From Phellopilus nigrolimitatus (taxonomy: Eukaryota; Basidiomycota; Agaricomycetes; Hymenochaetales; Hymenochaetaceae), in the NCBI GenBank assembly GCA_021029095.1, contig JAJOHG010000029.1, positions 310,001-374,000 of the forward strand: DNA of 64,000 bases. Direction: 5' to 3'. The position numbers and the translations under genes were made by a program. Under the pieces are notes generated by a model. That model made no database searches and was not told where the DNA came from. It saw only the letters and a list, made by a program, of their open reading frames with translations. Positions 11,367 to 26,949 of the stretch are shown in pieces. Positions within the stretch are counted from its first letter, which is position 1, and each line of letters starts with the position of its first letter.

Positions 11367-12490
11367 ATGACTTCCCCAATCACGTTCAAGCTTCCAGACC
11401 TATTCGCCATGTGTAAAGCTGCGAAGCTTACGTCGTCTGTACATCCTAGGTACAAGGAAGCAGGTGCAGAGTCCGCCGCTTGGATTAGCAGCTACAAGCT
11501 CCTCGGCCCAGACACCCGTGCTTTCTTCGACAACCTTAACTGCGATATTCGTCGGGTGCACCTATCCCTATGCTGGCTACGAGGAGTTGAAGATGTCTTG
11601 CGACTACCTCAATCTCATTTTTATCCTGGACGAGATCACAGACGTCCAGAGCGGTGCGGATGTGCGCAAGACCATGGATATCCATTTCCGCGTTTTGTCT
11701 GGCGAGCCGTGCGATGGCTCGGCACTGTCGCGTATGTCTTTCGAGTGAGTGTTTGATATTTGTCTTCGAGTAGCGAGAAATATCATACGGACAAATTTCT
11801 AGCTTCAGGACCAACTTCCTCAAGCAGTTTGGTCCGAAAAACATCGATCGCTTCTTGGGACAGCACAAATCCTACGCGGATGCGGTCATCGTCGAAGCGG
11901 ACCATCGAGACAAGTCCGCCTTACTTTGCCTTGACGATTATATCTTGTCACGCCGGGAGAACAGTAGCATGAAACCTTGCTTCACCCTTATCGAATGTTG
12001 CAACTATTTTCACCTCCCTGACGAGGTCCTGGAGCACCAAACGATCAAGCGTATGCACGATGCAACTCTCGACATGCTCTGTTGGTCCAATGTATGTACC
12101 GTTGTGTTATTTTTGAACTTGTCTGTATGTTCACTTATATATTTTCAGGACGTCTATTCTTATAACGTCGAGCAATCTAGAGACGGGGACGCGTGCTTTA
12201 ATGTCATCCCTGTGATCATGAAGGACAAGTCTTATACACTGCAAGAGGCGGTAGACTACGCCGGTGCTCATATCCAGGCGCTCCTCTCCCAGTTCATCTC
12301 TGACAAAATCGCCCTCCCTTCCTTTGGCGCAGCTGTCGACGCCAATCTGCAGAAGTATATCCACGGATTGGGGACCTGGTTCAGCGGGGGATTACGCTAC
12401 AGTTTTACGACTCCGCGATACTTTGGAGACGACCGCGAGGAAGTCGAGAAGACACGTATTGTCAAGCTCGCAGAGAGGAGACCCTTGTGA
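11367..12490 (+). pseudogene. Terpene synthase TS2, frameshifted
   Basis: Same three-exon layout as TS1: 11367-11744, 11803-12091 and 12149-12490. Exon 1 is 378 nt instead of 380. Where TS3 reads AACTCTGCGATATTC, TS2 reads AACTGCGATATTC (about 11539-11541). This 2-nt deletion at codon 59 shifts the frame ahead of the metal-binding motif. Downstream, DEITD, NDVYSYNVE and TTPRYFG are all preserved at nucleotide level, so the break looks young or is an assembly error. The C-terminal codons (LAERRPL) follow TS3 (LAERRAL), not TS1 (LAQRNAL). Confidence 0.85.
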
Positions 12491-12532
12491 TTGCGTCTGA
12501 TTTGTACGTTTCGGGGATCCTATTGTGATGTC

Positions 12533-12790
12533 AATTGTCAAGCTCGCACAAAGGAATGCATTGTGATCAGTGTCCAATTTGTTCGCTTTTCAGTTCCGGT
12601 TCTCTAATATTACGTTTGTTTCTGTGTATGACATGTCCTATATTTACTATGGCGAGCGGGGTTGTACGCACGTCAATTGCGTCATATGGCTTGCTTAGCA
12701 GAGAGCGGGACGAACGAAAACAGATGAATGATATAGTCTATATAGAGTTGGGCCGTACGCCGAGAGTTGGGGGCTACATGTGCATTCCCC
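12533..12790 (+). pseudogene. 3' end remnant of a TS1-like terpene synthase
   Basis: Immediately after the TS2 3' region, the sequence ATTGTCAAGCTCGCACAAAGG restarts the last codons of a TS1-type gene (KLAQRNAL, stop). It then follows the TS1 3' flank (GACATGTCCTA, ATATAGTCTATATAGAG). It is a tail without a body and is the counterpart of the headless start at 10681-10990. Confidence 0.75.
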
Positions 12791-12919
12791 CCCTTGATGT
12801 CAGAATGTGTCCTACTGCCTTACAATATTTATTATCCAGTCATCGATGACAGCTCGTTTCCATCCTTTACGACCTACCCCTCCGACATTGCGAAACAGAC
12901 TGCCTATCTAGTAGATAAC

Positions 12920-15225
12920 TCAAGTTGAGAGGCTTCTTAATATTTCCGCATCGCCCTTTTCAAACGGATGCTCCTCCAATACGGCTCGAATGAGCATTAC
13001 CGAATTTTCGTCCCGCGGCTCAATGCTGCACTCAAACGGTTTCGGATGGCTGAAACACAATAATCAGCAAGGGCCGCGTGAAAGACGCCAAATCAAAGAA
13101 ATAGACCTAATCAACCCGGGAGAATATTCGTGATTTGGCACGATCTCGCGCCCCGATGCATCTTTAGCGCGAGAGATATTGAATACCGCGACGGTCATAG
13201 CGATCGAGAGAAAAAGCGAAATATCAGCAAGTTCTTTTCCGGGGCAGATCCTAGACAATTCAAAGGCCATTGATTAAACGTATTTCGTCGCGACTGGCAA
13301 AATAGGATCATGGCCGTACCTCCTCCCAAAGCCGAAAACCAGAGTTCGCGGATCCATCTCGGGGGCTTCTCCCAGGAAGCGCTCTGGTTTGAACTCAAAC
13401 GGGTTGTTGTAGGTAGAAGGGTCGTGCGCCATCTGCCTGTTCGAATATCGAAGTTAGCCGGGAAGAATATGGGAGACAAAGCTGCTTGGGGATTTCACCA
13501 GATATTCGGGAGCACCATAGTATCTTTTGGAATGCGGTAACCCATGTACGTGTCTTCCTCTGTTACAACATGTGCGACACCTGCGTTTACAATGAGCACG
13601 GTCAGACTGCTACGAAGGTATCCTGACGAGCGAAGAGCTGCACACACCAATCGGAACGACGTTATTCCACCTAAGAACCTCCTTTTGAAGCGCCTCTACA
13701 TAGGGAAGACGCTCCCTGTCTGCGAGCATAGGAAGGCGTGTGTGACCCACGACACGGGCCACTTCACCCTGCGCTTTCTTGAGGACATCCGGAAAAAGCA
13801 ACATCGAGAGGAAGAACGTTGACACCGCCGAGACGGTCTGTTGTTGCTCGAATTGGTGAGTATAGGAAGGTAGAAGAAAAGAACATGCCGAGTGTTCTCC
13901 ACAAAATGCGCACCGTGTCTGATCCTCCGCCATACAGCGCTGCTGCAATCCACTTCATATCCTTCTCGTTCGATACTTGCCTTCCAATGAGTTCACTCGC
14001 GAACGATGGTATCGCATGACCAGTTTGCTAGAAATGCATATGCATTAAACTATATCACGAGAAAAGAGACACACTGACCATCTGATGCTTAACGAACGCA
14101 AAGGGCCTGTCAATGAACTCCATCGTCATCAAGTTCCATTCGCGTGCAATCCTTTTGAAACCCATCCCAGGAAGACACGATGGCAGGTGCCGCACTGTCA
14201 TACATGAGTTGAAATTTTCAGAAGTCAACGGTGAGTCCAAGAGGTTTTACATATGCAAATAAGACATGATAGATATCTTTCAGGTGGCCAAGATAACTCA
14301 CGAAATGGTAAGATGTCCACAACCCATACTCCCGGCTGACATGACTTGGAGAATGCTTCGAGCACCGCGTCTGCAAGTTCAACAAACGGGTCTGGATCAC
14401 GGGGTTCGATCGTGTATCCATGCGAGATCTTCAATGTTATTGCACCAGCAGTACTGAACAAAAAAAGGTAGGCGAAATCGCACGGCAGTGTCATCACATT
14501 TTCTCTCTAGAAGATATAGAATTTGTTAGTATACTTACGTTCGAATATGCTTGACGAGTTTCTCTGGTTGCTCCAATAAGCGGAGGAGAAACCGGCGCGT
14601 TTCGAGCTCTTCGAGTCCGATAAAGCGCGTCATCGCTGCGCGTGTACCGATGTAAGCGTGCATCTCTTTGCGATGAGTTCGGAATTGAGCCCCATACGGG
14701 ACAAGACCTGTCTGGTCCGAGAACCCCACCCTGCATGGAGAAGAAACCATATGAGTTGGATAATAGAACATACAACATGCATAAAGATGCAAGCGGGTGT
14801 ACATGAAAAGGGGTAAAAGACAAACATTTCGCCGCCGAAAAGGAGAGTTGGTCGACTTGAGTAAATGAGCGAGCGTTTCTCCAAGAGGTCGAAGGTAATC
14901 TGAGCGTCGTTCAAGATTACAATGGTGGTACCAAATGCGGAGATTGAGCTGATGGGGCCTGGATATGATGAAATCAGACGTGTTACATTTTCTTTCGACC
15001 GAAATGCGCACCATACAAATCCTTATGTTTTGCCCAGTGAGGGCCTTCTAGACCTTTTGGCAGGTCCATTAAGTTTTGTATGACCGGAAGTCGTCGGGGC
15101 CCCGGAGGCAGAGGAAGGTTGCTTGGGTCTTTCTTTAGGTAGACAAGACGGACAAACAGGGCAGCGGCGAGGAGACCAAGACCGATGTTTTGGAAATTTA
15201 GGAGGGTGATCATGGTGGTTTGCAT
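12920..15225 (-). CDS. Cytochrome P450 monooxygenase
   Basis: Heme-thiolate monooxygenase, expected at the ER. Eleven exons join in frame to 527 aa: 15012-15225, 14826-14958, 14539-14730, 14302-14453, 14079-14194, 13914-14027, 13648-13837, 13499-13580, 13320-13436, 13107-13250 and 12920-13049. The N-terminus has a membrane anchor ([15 protein letters not shown]) and a PPGP hinge. The I-helix motif is GGGSDTT, ending at about residue 308. The K-helix ExxR is E360-V-L-R363. PERF follows, and the heme loop is FGFGRRICPG with Cys439, split by an intron between RR and ICPG. All key residues are present, so it is probably functional. It lies among terpene synthases and is a candidate for oxidising their product. 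CYP family not assigned. Confidence 0.93.
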
Positions 15226-15615
15226 AGGAGTGCTAGACGAGGGGCGAAAATGAGCCTGTCTACATTTGTAGTCAGAAATCTGAAAGCCCGCGTTTGTCGC
15301 AATCGTACCAGTGTTGAGGGCTGAATCGGCGCTATCTAGAGAAGACCCTCAAGACGTGTACGAAGGAAGCCGTTTGGTGGATCACGAGTGCATGAGTAAG
15401 CAACTTAAGTCTTCGAGCACAGCCGAGAACGTGCTGGCACAGAATATAACTTTGAGTTCGCGCTGGGTTTCGGAAGTTATCCCTTGGCCTTTGATCATCG
15501 CGTCGAGAGAATGGCCGAGCGATGTCGAAGCAGTGCAGAGCTCAGAGAAATTGACGTAAGCCGAGGAGGTGGCGTGGAAACCTTTTCCTTTTGGAATATT
15601 TGCGTCTCGCGAGTC
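15226..15615. other. P450 upstream region
   Basis: About 390 nt between the P450 start and the inverted-repeat element. It must hold the P450 promoter. No clear TATA box was identified. Confidence 0.4.
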
Positions 15616-15617
15616 CT

Positions 15618-15817
15618 TTACTGTGCTTTTCATATATAATGACAGTTTCGAATGAAACGAATGAAGTTTGGCCCCTGAGACCCCGCAAACCCCTGTCCTA
15701 ATTAGGCTGCCGTGTCGTGCCAGTGCATACAGCGCGTCTCGTCGGTCTCGACGCGTCGCATTTCGTCCCACCGACGCCATTGCTTTCAACGACGCAACCT
15801 CGCTACATGAAACCTGA
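15618..15817 (+). repeat. Left inverted arm
   Basis: Reverse complement of 16997-17196. Its near identity over 200 nt indicates recent origin or ongoing gene conversion between the arms. Confidence 0.85.
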
Positions 15818-16354
15818 GCTAGTTTTCTTTTCTTCTCGCTGTACCCACTACCGTTGTTGCTGGAAGACAAAAAATTACTACTTTTCCGACACTCCCAGCG
15901 TCCCTGCACGTCGCACGTGCGGCCTTCCTCGGCACTCTCGCCGCGTGCGGGACAGAATTTCGGGCAGGCGTTCGAGCGCGTCTGGGTACGCTTTACATAC
16001 TTCCAGCGTGCAGGGAACTCGTCGGCCATATCTACAGAGGCAGCTTTGGCAGCGGCAGCTTGTGCGATGGCTTTCCAATGCAGTTCTGGTCAAGGGGGGT
16101 GGGCATATATATCCCCTTCATCTTGCGCGACGAGAAACTCCAGGAGAACTTCATGGCCGGTATCCTTGTCCATCAAGTATCGGCCTCGACGAAAGTCAGA
16201 ACTGAGATTGACAAACAAGACATCGGCTTTTTCTCGACGCAGCCCGCTAACAGTCTGAACACAAACGCGGATGGTCGGCCATATATCACAATCGTCATGG
16301 AGTTGGGAGTCCAGCCCTTTTATCGGACGCAAGCCGAACATGATAGTGTTGCCG

Positions 16355-16645
16355 TAGTTTGGTTTGGTCCGGTTTTCAGCCTTTTTGCTGAAAACCGAAA
16401 CCGAACCTCCGGTTCGGTTCGCAAATTTTGGCCAAACCGAACCGAGTTTCCCGGTTTGGTTCGGCTTGGTTCGGTTTAAACTGCGGTTTAATTACCATAT
16501 ATGGTAATATATTCGGTTTGAAACAGGATTTGACCCAAACCGATCGGTTTTGTTTTACTATTTTATCAAACCGAACCGAATCGAAACCGAACTGGAGGTT
16601 TGGTTCGGCTTCAAACCAGGTTTGGATCGGTTCGGGACCAAACTG
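16355..16645. repeat. Degenerate GGTTCGGTTT repeat, palindromic overall
   Basis: Many units of GGTTCGGTTT and its complement AAACCGAACC occur on both halves. The approximate dyad centre is ACCATATATGGT near 16494-16505. A perfect hairpin (GGTTTTCAGC, 6-nt loop, GCTGAAAACC) lies near 16370-16395. It resembles a decayed MITE or satellite-like unit inside the larger element. Confidence 0.6.
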
Positions 16646-16996
16646 CGGCAACACTAGAACATGAGGCAAAGAGCATCACGACTAAGGCAGCTCCCGCATC
16701 TTCCACTGCAGGGAACAGCACAACTGCCATGACTGTTGTGACATGCTCGAGCCGCCCTGCAACGGTAGCGCATGCGCGATACTTTATTTTCGCAATCGGC
16801 TCTTTGCCGTCGGTGTACAATGTAGTAGATAGAAAAAATATATACACGACACTACTGTTGTCTCGCCATATCTTGCAAGAACATTCGCGGCAAACATCGA
16901 CTTCGTCTTGATTTATAAAAATGATAGTATAGCGGCAAGTTACAGAAAGGAGAGAAACAAGATATATTTGACAAGTAGTAGTTACAGAAAAGTAGG

Positions 16997-17196
16997 TCAG
17001 GTTACATGTAGCGAGGTTGCGTCATTGAAAGCAATGGCGTCGGTGGGACGAAATGCGACGCGTCGAGACCGACGAGACGCGCTGTATGCACTGGCACGAC
17101 ACGGCAGCCTAATTAGGACAGGGGTTTGCGGGGTCTCAGGGGCCAAACTTCATTCGTTTCATTCGAAACTGTCATTATATATGAAAAGCACAGTAA
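16997..17196 (-). repeat. Right inverted arm
   Basis: Partner of 15618-15817. It ends at GCACAGTAA and is followed by unrelated DNA. Confidence 0.85.
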
Positions 17197-17198
17197 GT

Positions 17199-17667
17199 AA
17201 TTTCTTTTTCTTCTCGAGCTCTTTGTCCTTCTCGTCAAATGTTTACATATCTTGATTTTAACCTTAATCCAATATAGATGAGCTAACCATACATATGTGA
17301 CGTGATCGAATGCCGCAATTTCTCCCCGTAAGAATCTGAAAAAAAAAAAATGAAATAGAAAAACAATGTGGTGTAAGGACTCTAGATGGCCAGCTTGATC
17401 CCGGATTTTGGAATAATAAATCCATTACGTTGTTTTTTCTCCGCTTCACTGTTTGCTAAGCATTTCTCTAGTGTGCAACGTACAAGCATTCAAATAGTAT
17501 ATTGTGCCATCGAGTGCCACCCGTAAAATTATATAGCAAATCTCGTTTCCAACTCGCAAGTCAAATTACATGGCGGAATAATGCGCACTGAGTTCAACTG
17601 TCACACTCGCTAGCCTGCAGGCGCATACTTTAACTAAGTTGTCCCACTCCCGTAAAGCTCTTGGCGA
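17199..17667. other. Intergenic, downstream of TS4
   Basis: No gene seen. A run of about 13 A lies near 17338-17350. Confidence 0.4.
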
Positions 17668-18834
17668 TTAAAATGCCTCCGTGTTCCTCCTGTTCATCCT
17701 GACGACCAATGTCTTTTCGACTTCCTCGCGCTCATCTCCGAAGTATCGAGGCGTCTTGAAGCTGTACCGTAGGTTCCCGGTAATCCACGTCTCCAGGCCG
17801 TGAATATATTTATGTAGGTTGGCGTCGATTTCCGTGCCAAACGACGACGACGGAAGGGCGGCTTTGTCGGCGATGAACTGGGACAGGAGCGACTGAATAT
17901 GCGAGCCTACGTAGTCCATCGCCCCTTGGAGTGTATAGCGCTTTTCCTGCATGATTACGGTGATGACATTGGAACAGGAATGACCGTCCGTGACCAGTTC
18001 CATGTGATAAGAATAAATGTCCTATAGAGCTCGCAAATCAGTATGTGTACTGACTGAAAATATTAGATATCGGAACTCACATTCGACCAGCAGATTATGC
18101 TTATTGCTGCATCGGTCATCCGCTTGATTGTCGGGTGCTCTATGACTTCGTCGGGAAGGTGGAATTTGAAGCAGCACTCGATGAGGTTGAAGCTAGGTAG
18201 GACACCGCCATTTACCCTGCGAAACTCTTCGTACTCTTTCAGGGATAGTACCGCATATCTGTCACGGCGCTCGGCTTCCCTGATGACGGCGTTCGCGTAA
18301 TTTTCATGATTAGGCAAGAAACGGAGAAAACTGTTTAGCGCGAATAGTTCGAGAAATCTGGAACGGAAGCTATCGAGTAGTCAGAAATGACGTCTGAGAA
18401 AAGGCACATGCGACTGTTTGCATGTGGGATTGCGTAGACAAATAAAATAGCAAAAGGACTCACTCAAGTGTCATCTTCGACACAGCTGAGTCGTCATATT
18501 GTTCACCATGCAACGCTCGAATGTGGATATCGACTGTCTTGCGAGCGTCCGCACCATTCTGGACGTCTGTGAGTTCATCCATCACAAATAGGACATTGAT
18601 GTAGTCACAACACATCCTCAGTTCTTTATAGCCGGCATAGGGATAAGCAAGCCCTGACAAAATCGCAGTGTCAAGCTTGTCGAAAAAAGCGCGCGTCTCT
18701 GGCCCGAGAGGCTCGTAGCTACTGATCCAAGCGGCGGACTCAGCGCCTGCCTCCTTGTACCTAGGATGGATAGATGACGATAAGTTGCACATAGAAATAA
18801 GGTCCGGAAGTTTGTATGAGATTGGGAGAGACAT
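17668..18834 (-). CDS. Sesquiterpene synthase TS4 (divergent member)
   Basis: Class I terpene cyclase related to TS1-3 but clearly older. Exons 18464-18834, 18081-18357 and 17668-18021 use the same intron positions and phases as TS1 and join to 333 aa. The acidic motif is DELTD at residues 86-90. The NSE motif is N216-D-I-Y-S220-Y-H-M-E224. RY is in KTPRYFG. The N-terminus MSLPISYKLPDL aligns with MSSQITFKLPDL. All catalytic elements are intact. The promoter does not share the TATA-leader block of TS1-3, so it is probably regulated separately and may make a different product. Confidence 0.92.
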
Positions 18835-20561
18835 GTCGAAGAAGCAGATGTCTGGAGAATAGAGACATCGAGCTCAAGTTGCAGCCTTTTTATGTGCTGA
18901 GGAGGCTTACTCACCGACTGATAATATAACCCCCCGCGAATGTAGGCGAATATATTTAAGTCAGTAAGGTCCCGTTGCTAGAATGCATATGTACGTTCTG
19001 ATATCAGAAAATGTGGAGTGAAACGTGTGCCGCACAAGCTGGACCGACCTGGATAACCAGGACTCGTCACTACTGGGTTGTCGCATTTCCATTTGCGATT
19101 GGTCAAACTCAGCGACGAAGCAAGTGAGTCACAGCGCAAGGAAATGTACTTTCAGCGCCGCGGAAAAAAGGTGCGGAGCGAGGCGACGATATGCTTTCTA
19201 TATTTCTGACGATTATGATAATGAAAATGAAAGGTTAAGTAAGGCCTCCAAAAGAAATAACCACGAACCAAAATATACAAAACAAGGTGAGTATTGAGTG
19301 CTTCGCTAGTATAGCAAGCTTTGTCTAAAGAAAACTGATTGTGTTTGATGCGGCCTCTATTCAATAAGAGATGCAGATACAGCGCGAGAAATCAGTTCAC
19401 CGAAGTGAGGGGGAAATAGCTATGTCAGACTGCAGAACGTCCGTCGGAAACGCGACTTGTAGGAAATAGATTGTTGTTTCCTTTCTGGAACTCAAATTTC
19501 TGGTGCGGTAACGCACGATGAGGCCATGTCCAGTGAACACAGATTTTGTGTCCGCGCGGTCCGCGCGTTTCAACCTTACCGCGACTTATAGTGCGATAGG
19601 CATTCCCAGTGCGTACTCTGACAGCAAGAGCTGTGCATAGCCCGGGGAATACGGGTTTTGGGTCCTGAGCGATGCGGATGAGCTTGGATTGATGTGTGGT
19701 GACTGGATTGCTTGTACATAACCCAAGCCTTCGGACATAGCAGGCCACAGTCAAAGTAGGAAGCAACGAAGAAAAGGATCAAGAACGAACCGGACTACTT
19801 GTATGTGCACGCATAGCAACGGTGAACAGTTTCTCCAGAATCGCACATAGCCTATGCACCGGCGTTTATCGACGTGATCGCATCGCGCGTTGAGGCATTG
19901 AGGTAGTAGCCGAAAAGACCGATATCATCGTAGAGAACAGATCACGCGCCTCGGCCTATACCGGGCGAACACGTGTCAGCCACAAGCTCTGGCTTTTGTG
20001 TGGTACCGTCAATTCTCATATCTCTTGTGGGTAGTACATGTACACGTAGGAATGAAAGAGGACGAATTACAACTAGGTCGTGCGGATATTTCGAGTTTGG
20101 CTATAGCGCCTCATCAAATGGCGTCAACACACGTCATTCAAGATCAGGACGAGCACATTTCTCTGTTTGAGCGATGCAGTCAAACTCGAGTTTCTTTTTT
20201 GGCAGCACGGAGTATCATTCGACGTCTGGCACTTCTGTTGAGCACTGAAGCAATTGTTCCATTTAAGGGAGCGCTTTCCTCTAAGCGAGATCATGCAAAT
20301 GCAAGCTATCACATGTCTTCCTTGAAGTTCCTTCCTAGACCATTATTTTCTATGGTTCCTCTCAGGCTGCATCTGCTGGGTGGGACATTGCCGTTTCAGG
20401 TGAGCGCTTTCAGTCTTCACTTATCATACATGTGTTTTCCCGTTACTTTCTCATTTACCTTTACTATTATTATTCTCTCTCTCTCTCCGTGTTACGGTAT
20501 AGCAATAACTCCGAATGCGTACCAATTCCCTCACAACGCGCACCACAGTTTACAGATACAA
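18835..20561. other. Intergenic, no supported gene
   Basis: Only small unpaired open frames on both strands, none with a domain or splice-consistent extension. A short TCTC run lies near 20477-20490. Confidence 0.45.
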
Positions 20562-21847
20562 TCATGAGCCGAACGCGCTCAGAAAGCTTTCCTTGTTGGC
20601 CTCGACAAACTCACGCAAGCTCTTCCGTGTAGGGTTGATTTGTGCTGTAAGGACAGGGTCGCGATTGGGGTTCCCGCCATGGATATAGAACCACTCTGCG
20701 GATGACGAAGCACAGTTGAGTAGCTGAAATGAATCCGATAAGCCTGAAACTCACCCATACTATAGTACACGTATAAAATCGTGGTCATCAGAGCGAAAAA
20801 CGCAATACGCGAAAAACTACTTACTTGCTCCAAAGATCCCCCATAGCAACCCTCACTCCCTCGAATCTCGTTCTATCTGTCTCTCGCAGCTCTATTTCAC
20901 GCCCAGTCACCTCGCGTAAGATCTCCACGAACGAACGCGGGGTAACAATCTCTGATAGGACGCGCAAGTCCTTGCCTGATATCAAAAACAATAACACTTA
21001 ATCAGAGGTTTCAATACGGGTAACTAACTTCCTGCTTACCAATCCACTCTCTGGACTTCTTGAACGCCTCGAGTACGTACGCGCCAGTCTCAGTCACGCT
21101 ATACCCACCTATAGGACCGTCCGTTATCAGAACCGGCCAATCCGCTACTATTTTCCCGTCTTCCGATTTCTTGGGGGTCAGCACCGGGAAGGCAATGAAG
21201 TTCTCGAAATAAAATGAAGTGTACAATCTGCTCGAGAACTTAGCTATGATGTCTGAAAGGAGGTTCCGATGATCTGAAAGAGACTCACGACGTTCGTGGA
21301 ACCCCGCTTGCTTTCAGATGATCATCGATGTCCGCCTTTGTATTCCAATGCGAAACGTCTGGATTTTTTGTATGATCAAGTGTGGACCATACAAAGTGCT
21401 GCACTTCGGCTGCGAGAGCAGCATTGACGAGGGTCTTCCCTTGCCGTATCTCAATTTCTTCCGATATAGTTTCCCAATCTGTTGGTCACCCTCAGCGAAA
21501 CGAAGAACCAAGATGCGAAAGGAGAACATGCAATTGGTAACTCCGAAAACACCGTACACGCCCTCAAAAGCTTTCTTTACGCTCTGTGAATCGTCCATAT
21601 CGGCCTTGACGATTTCGACGCCGCGTGCAGCAAGTTCTGTGATAAGTTATTCGGTATGTCAGTTTCTTTTCGAGCGCGCATGGCATAAAGATACACCTTT
21701 AGCTTTCGGCGATTCGGTGTTCCTTGTCAGCGCACGCACGCGGAATGTGCTGTCTGGGTCTTCAAGGAGGTACTTTACGACGCTACCACCCTGAGCGCCA
21801 GTCGCGCCTACGACGGCGACTAGAGGTTTGTCTCTCATGTCGGACAT
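20562..21847 (-). CDS. NmrA-like NAD(P)-binding protein (intact)
   Basis: Atypical SDR of the NmrA/isoflavone-reductase-like group. The NAD(P)-binding glycine motif is GATGAQGG near residue 15. Exons 21697-21847, 21532-21636, 21289-21478, 21040-21230, 20825-20975, 20755-20759 and 20562-20695 sum exactly to 308 aa. The family length is about 300. The 5-nt microexon 20755-20759 is needed to keep frame and restores NMEWFY. Intron 2 appears to be GC-AG (TT|GCATGT). YFENF and ITDGPIGGYSV are NmrA-family features. Members are redox-sensing regulators or reductases, and in a terpenoid locus it could reduce an intermediate. The start at 21847 agrees with the paralogue at 22573-23954. Confidence 0.88.
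20755..20759 (-). other. 5-nt microexon of the NmrA-like gene
   Basis: Reads TATGG between acceptor ACTATAG and donor GTGAGT. The flanking introns are 65 and 59 nt. The phase-2 upstream exon and phase-1 downstream exon cannot be joined without it. The decayed paralogue has the same arrangement at 22777-22781. Confidence 0.7.
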
Positions 21848-22572
21848 GATGCGCGAGAGCTCGTTCTGTGGTGAGGATAGTGTAAGTCTGCGGTCTTTTA
21901 TTGGAAATACTAGTGAGAAGCGCAATCCATACTTGCCGACGCCATTTACCTGGAAGCCATCGATTTTGAAGACATTTCAGCGGATCAATCATCATGCTGG
22001 CAATCGTAATTTTGCTTACTATGTGCGAAATGTTACCTTGGGAATTGGGTCACAAATATGTCTAAATACTCATGAACAGACTATCGAGTAATTAGCAACA
22101 CCTTCAGGTTGATATTGCACGCCGACTCGGAGATGTCATGACGGGAAAATATTCGTGATGAGAGCTGGGAATTCGCTAATTTTCTTTTTTGCGAGTGAGA
22201 CGATTGTTGTCATCCCATTTACTTAGAAGTTCTCTTCATCGATTCAAGCTAAGGCGTTCGTTGGCTTCGAATGGACAGCAGGACTAGCCCTGTTAGTTAA
22301 GAAGCATCATCGAATGTAGGTGAGCTCACTAAGGCAGACGCTGGCGAGATGTCTTTTAATGCTTATGCTTGTCATAAGATGCTTTCATGCAGTTAAAGCG
22401 GCCAGGAGGGCGAGCAAGGGCACAAAGCCTAGCTATATTGGGAACTGATTTTAGTACACGAAACCGAGAAAAGACGGCGGTTTTTTCCCCCGACGTCTCG
22501 CCAGCAAAAACACGCGATGAAGACAATAACCATGTCCGAGGAGTTCACAAGGCAGAATAGGAGTTATCCTGA
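21848..22572. other. Intergenic between the two NmrA-like genes
   Basis: Holds the promoter of the intact gene and the 3' flank of the decayed one. No other gene seen. Confidence 0.4.

Positions 22573-26949
<4,377 letters not shown>

Larger units (their letters stand above)
10990..12532 (+). repeat. 1.54-kb promoter-plus-terpene-synthase module, copy A
   Basis: Near-identical to 27977-29521 from TAAAGTATYCTATACCACTC to TTTCGGGGATCCTATTGTGATG. The two copies share about 1.54 kb with no shared flanks beyond it. It contains the TS2 promoter, gene and early 3' region. It lies exactly between a terpene synthase 5' remnant and 3' remnant. Confidence 0.7.
15616..17198. mobile_element. Putative non-autonomous element with 200-bp inverted arms
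   Basis: Arms 15618-15817 and 16997-17196 are inverted copies of each other with very few mismatches (e.g. CGTCGTTGAAAG versus CGTCATTGAAAG). The outer tips are CTGTGCTTTTCATAT and its complement, each flanked by TA, as Tc1/mariner-like elements leave. The 1.18-kb interior has no transposase; it holds a degenerate GGTTCGGTTT-rich palindrome and short frames of unknown meaning. The element end lies 0.4 kb from the P450 start. A simple inverted duplication is the alternative. Confidence 0.6.

Noticed and set aside
10986..12536. TCAA on both sides of the TS2 module as a transposon target-site duplication
   Set aside because: The other copy (27977-29521) shows at most a 3-nt match (TTC), and the module has no terminal repeats. 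Microhomology is equally likely, so it is not annotated as a mobile element.
15382..17255. Matching open frames at 15382-16029 (minus) and 16908-17255 (plus) that look like a duplicated protein
   Set aside because: They are translations of the two inverted arms. No domain, and similarity ends exactly at the arm boundaries.
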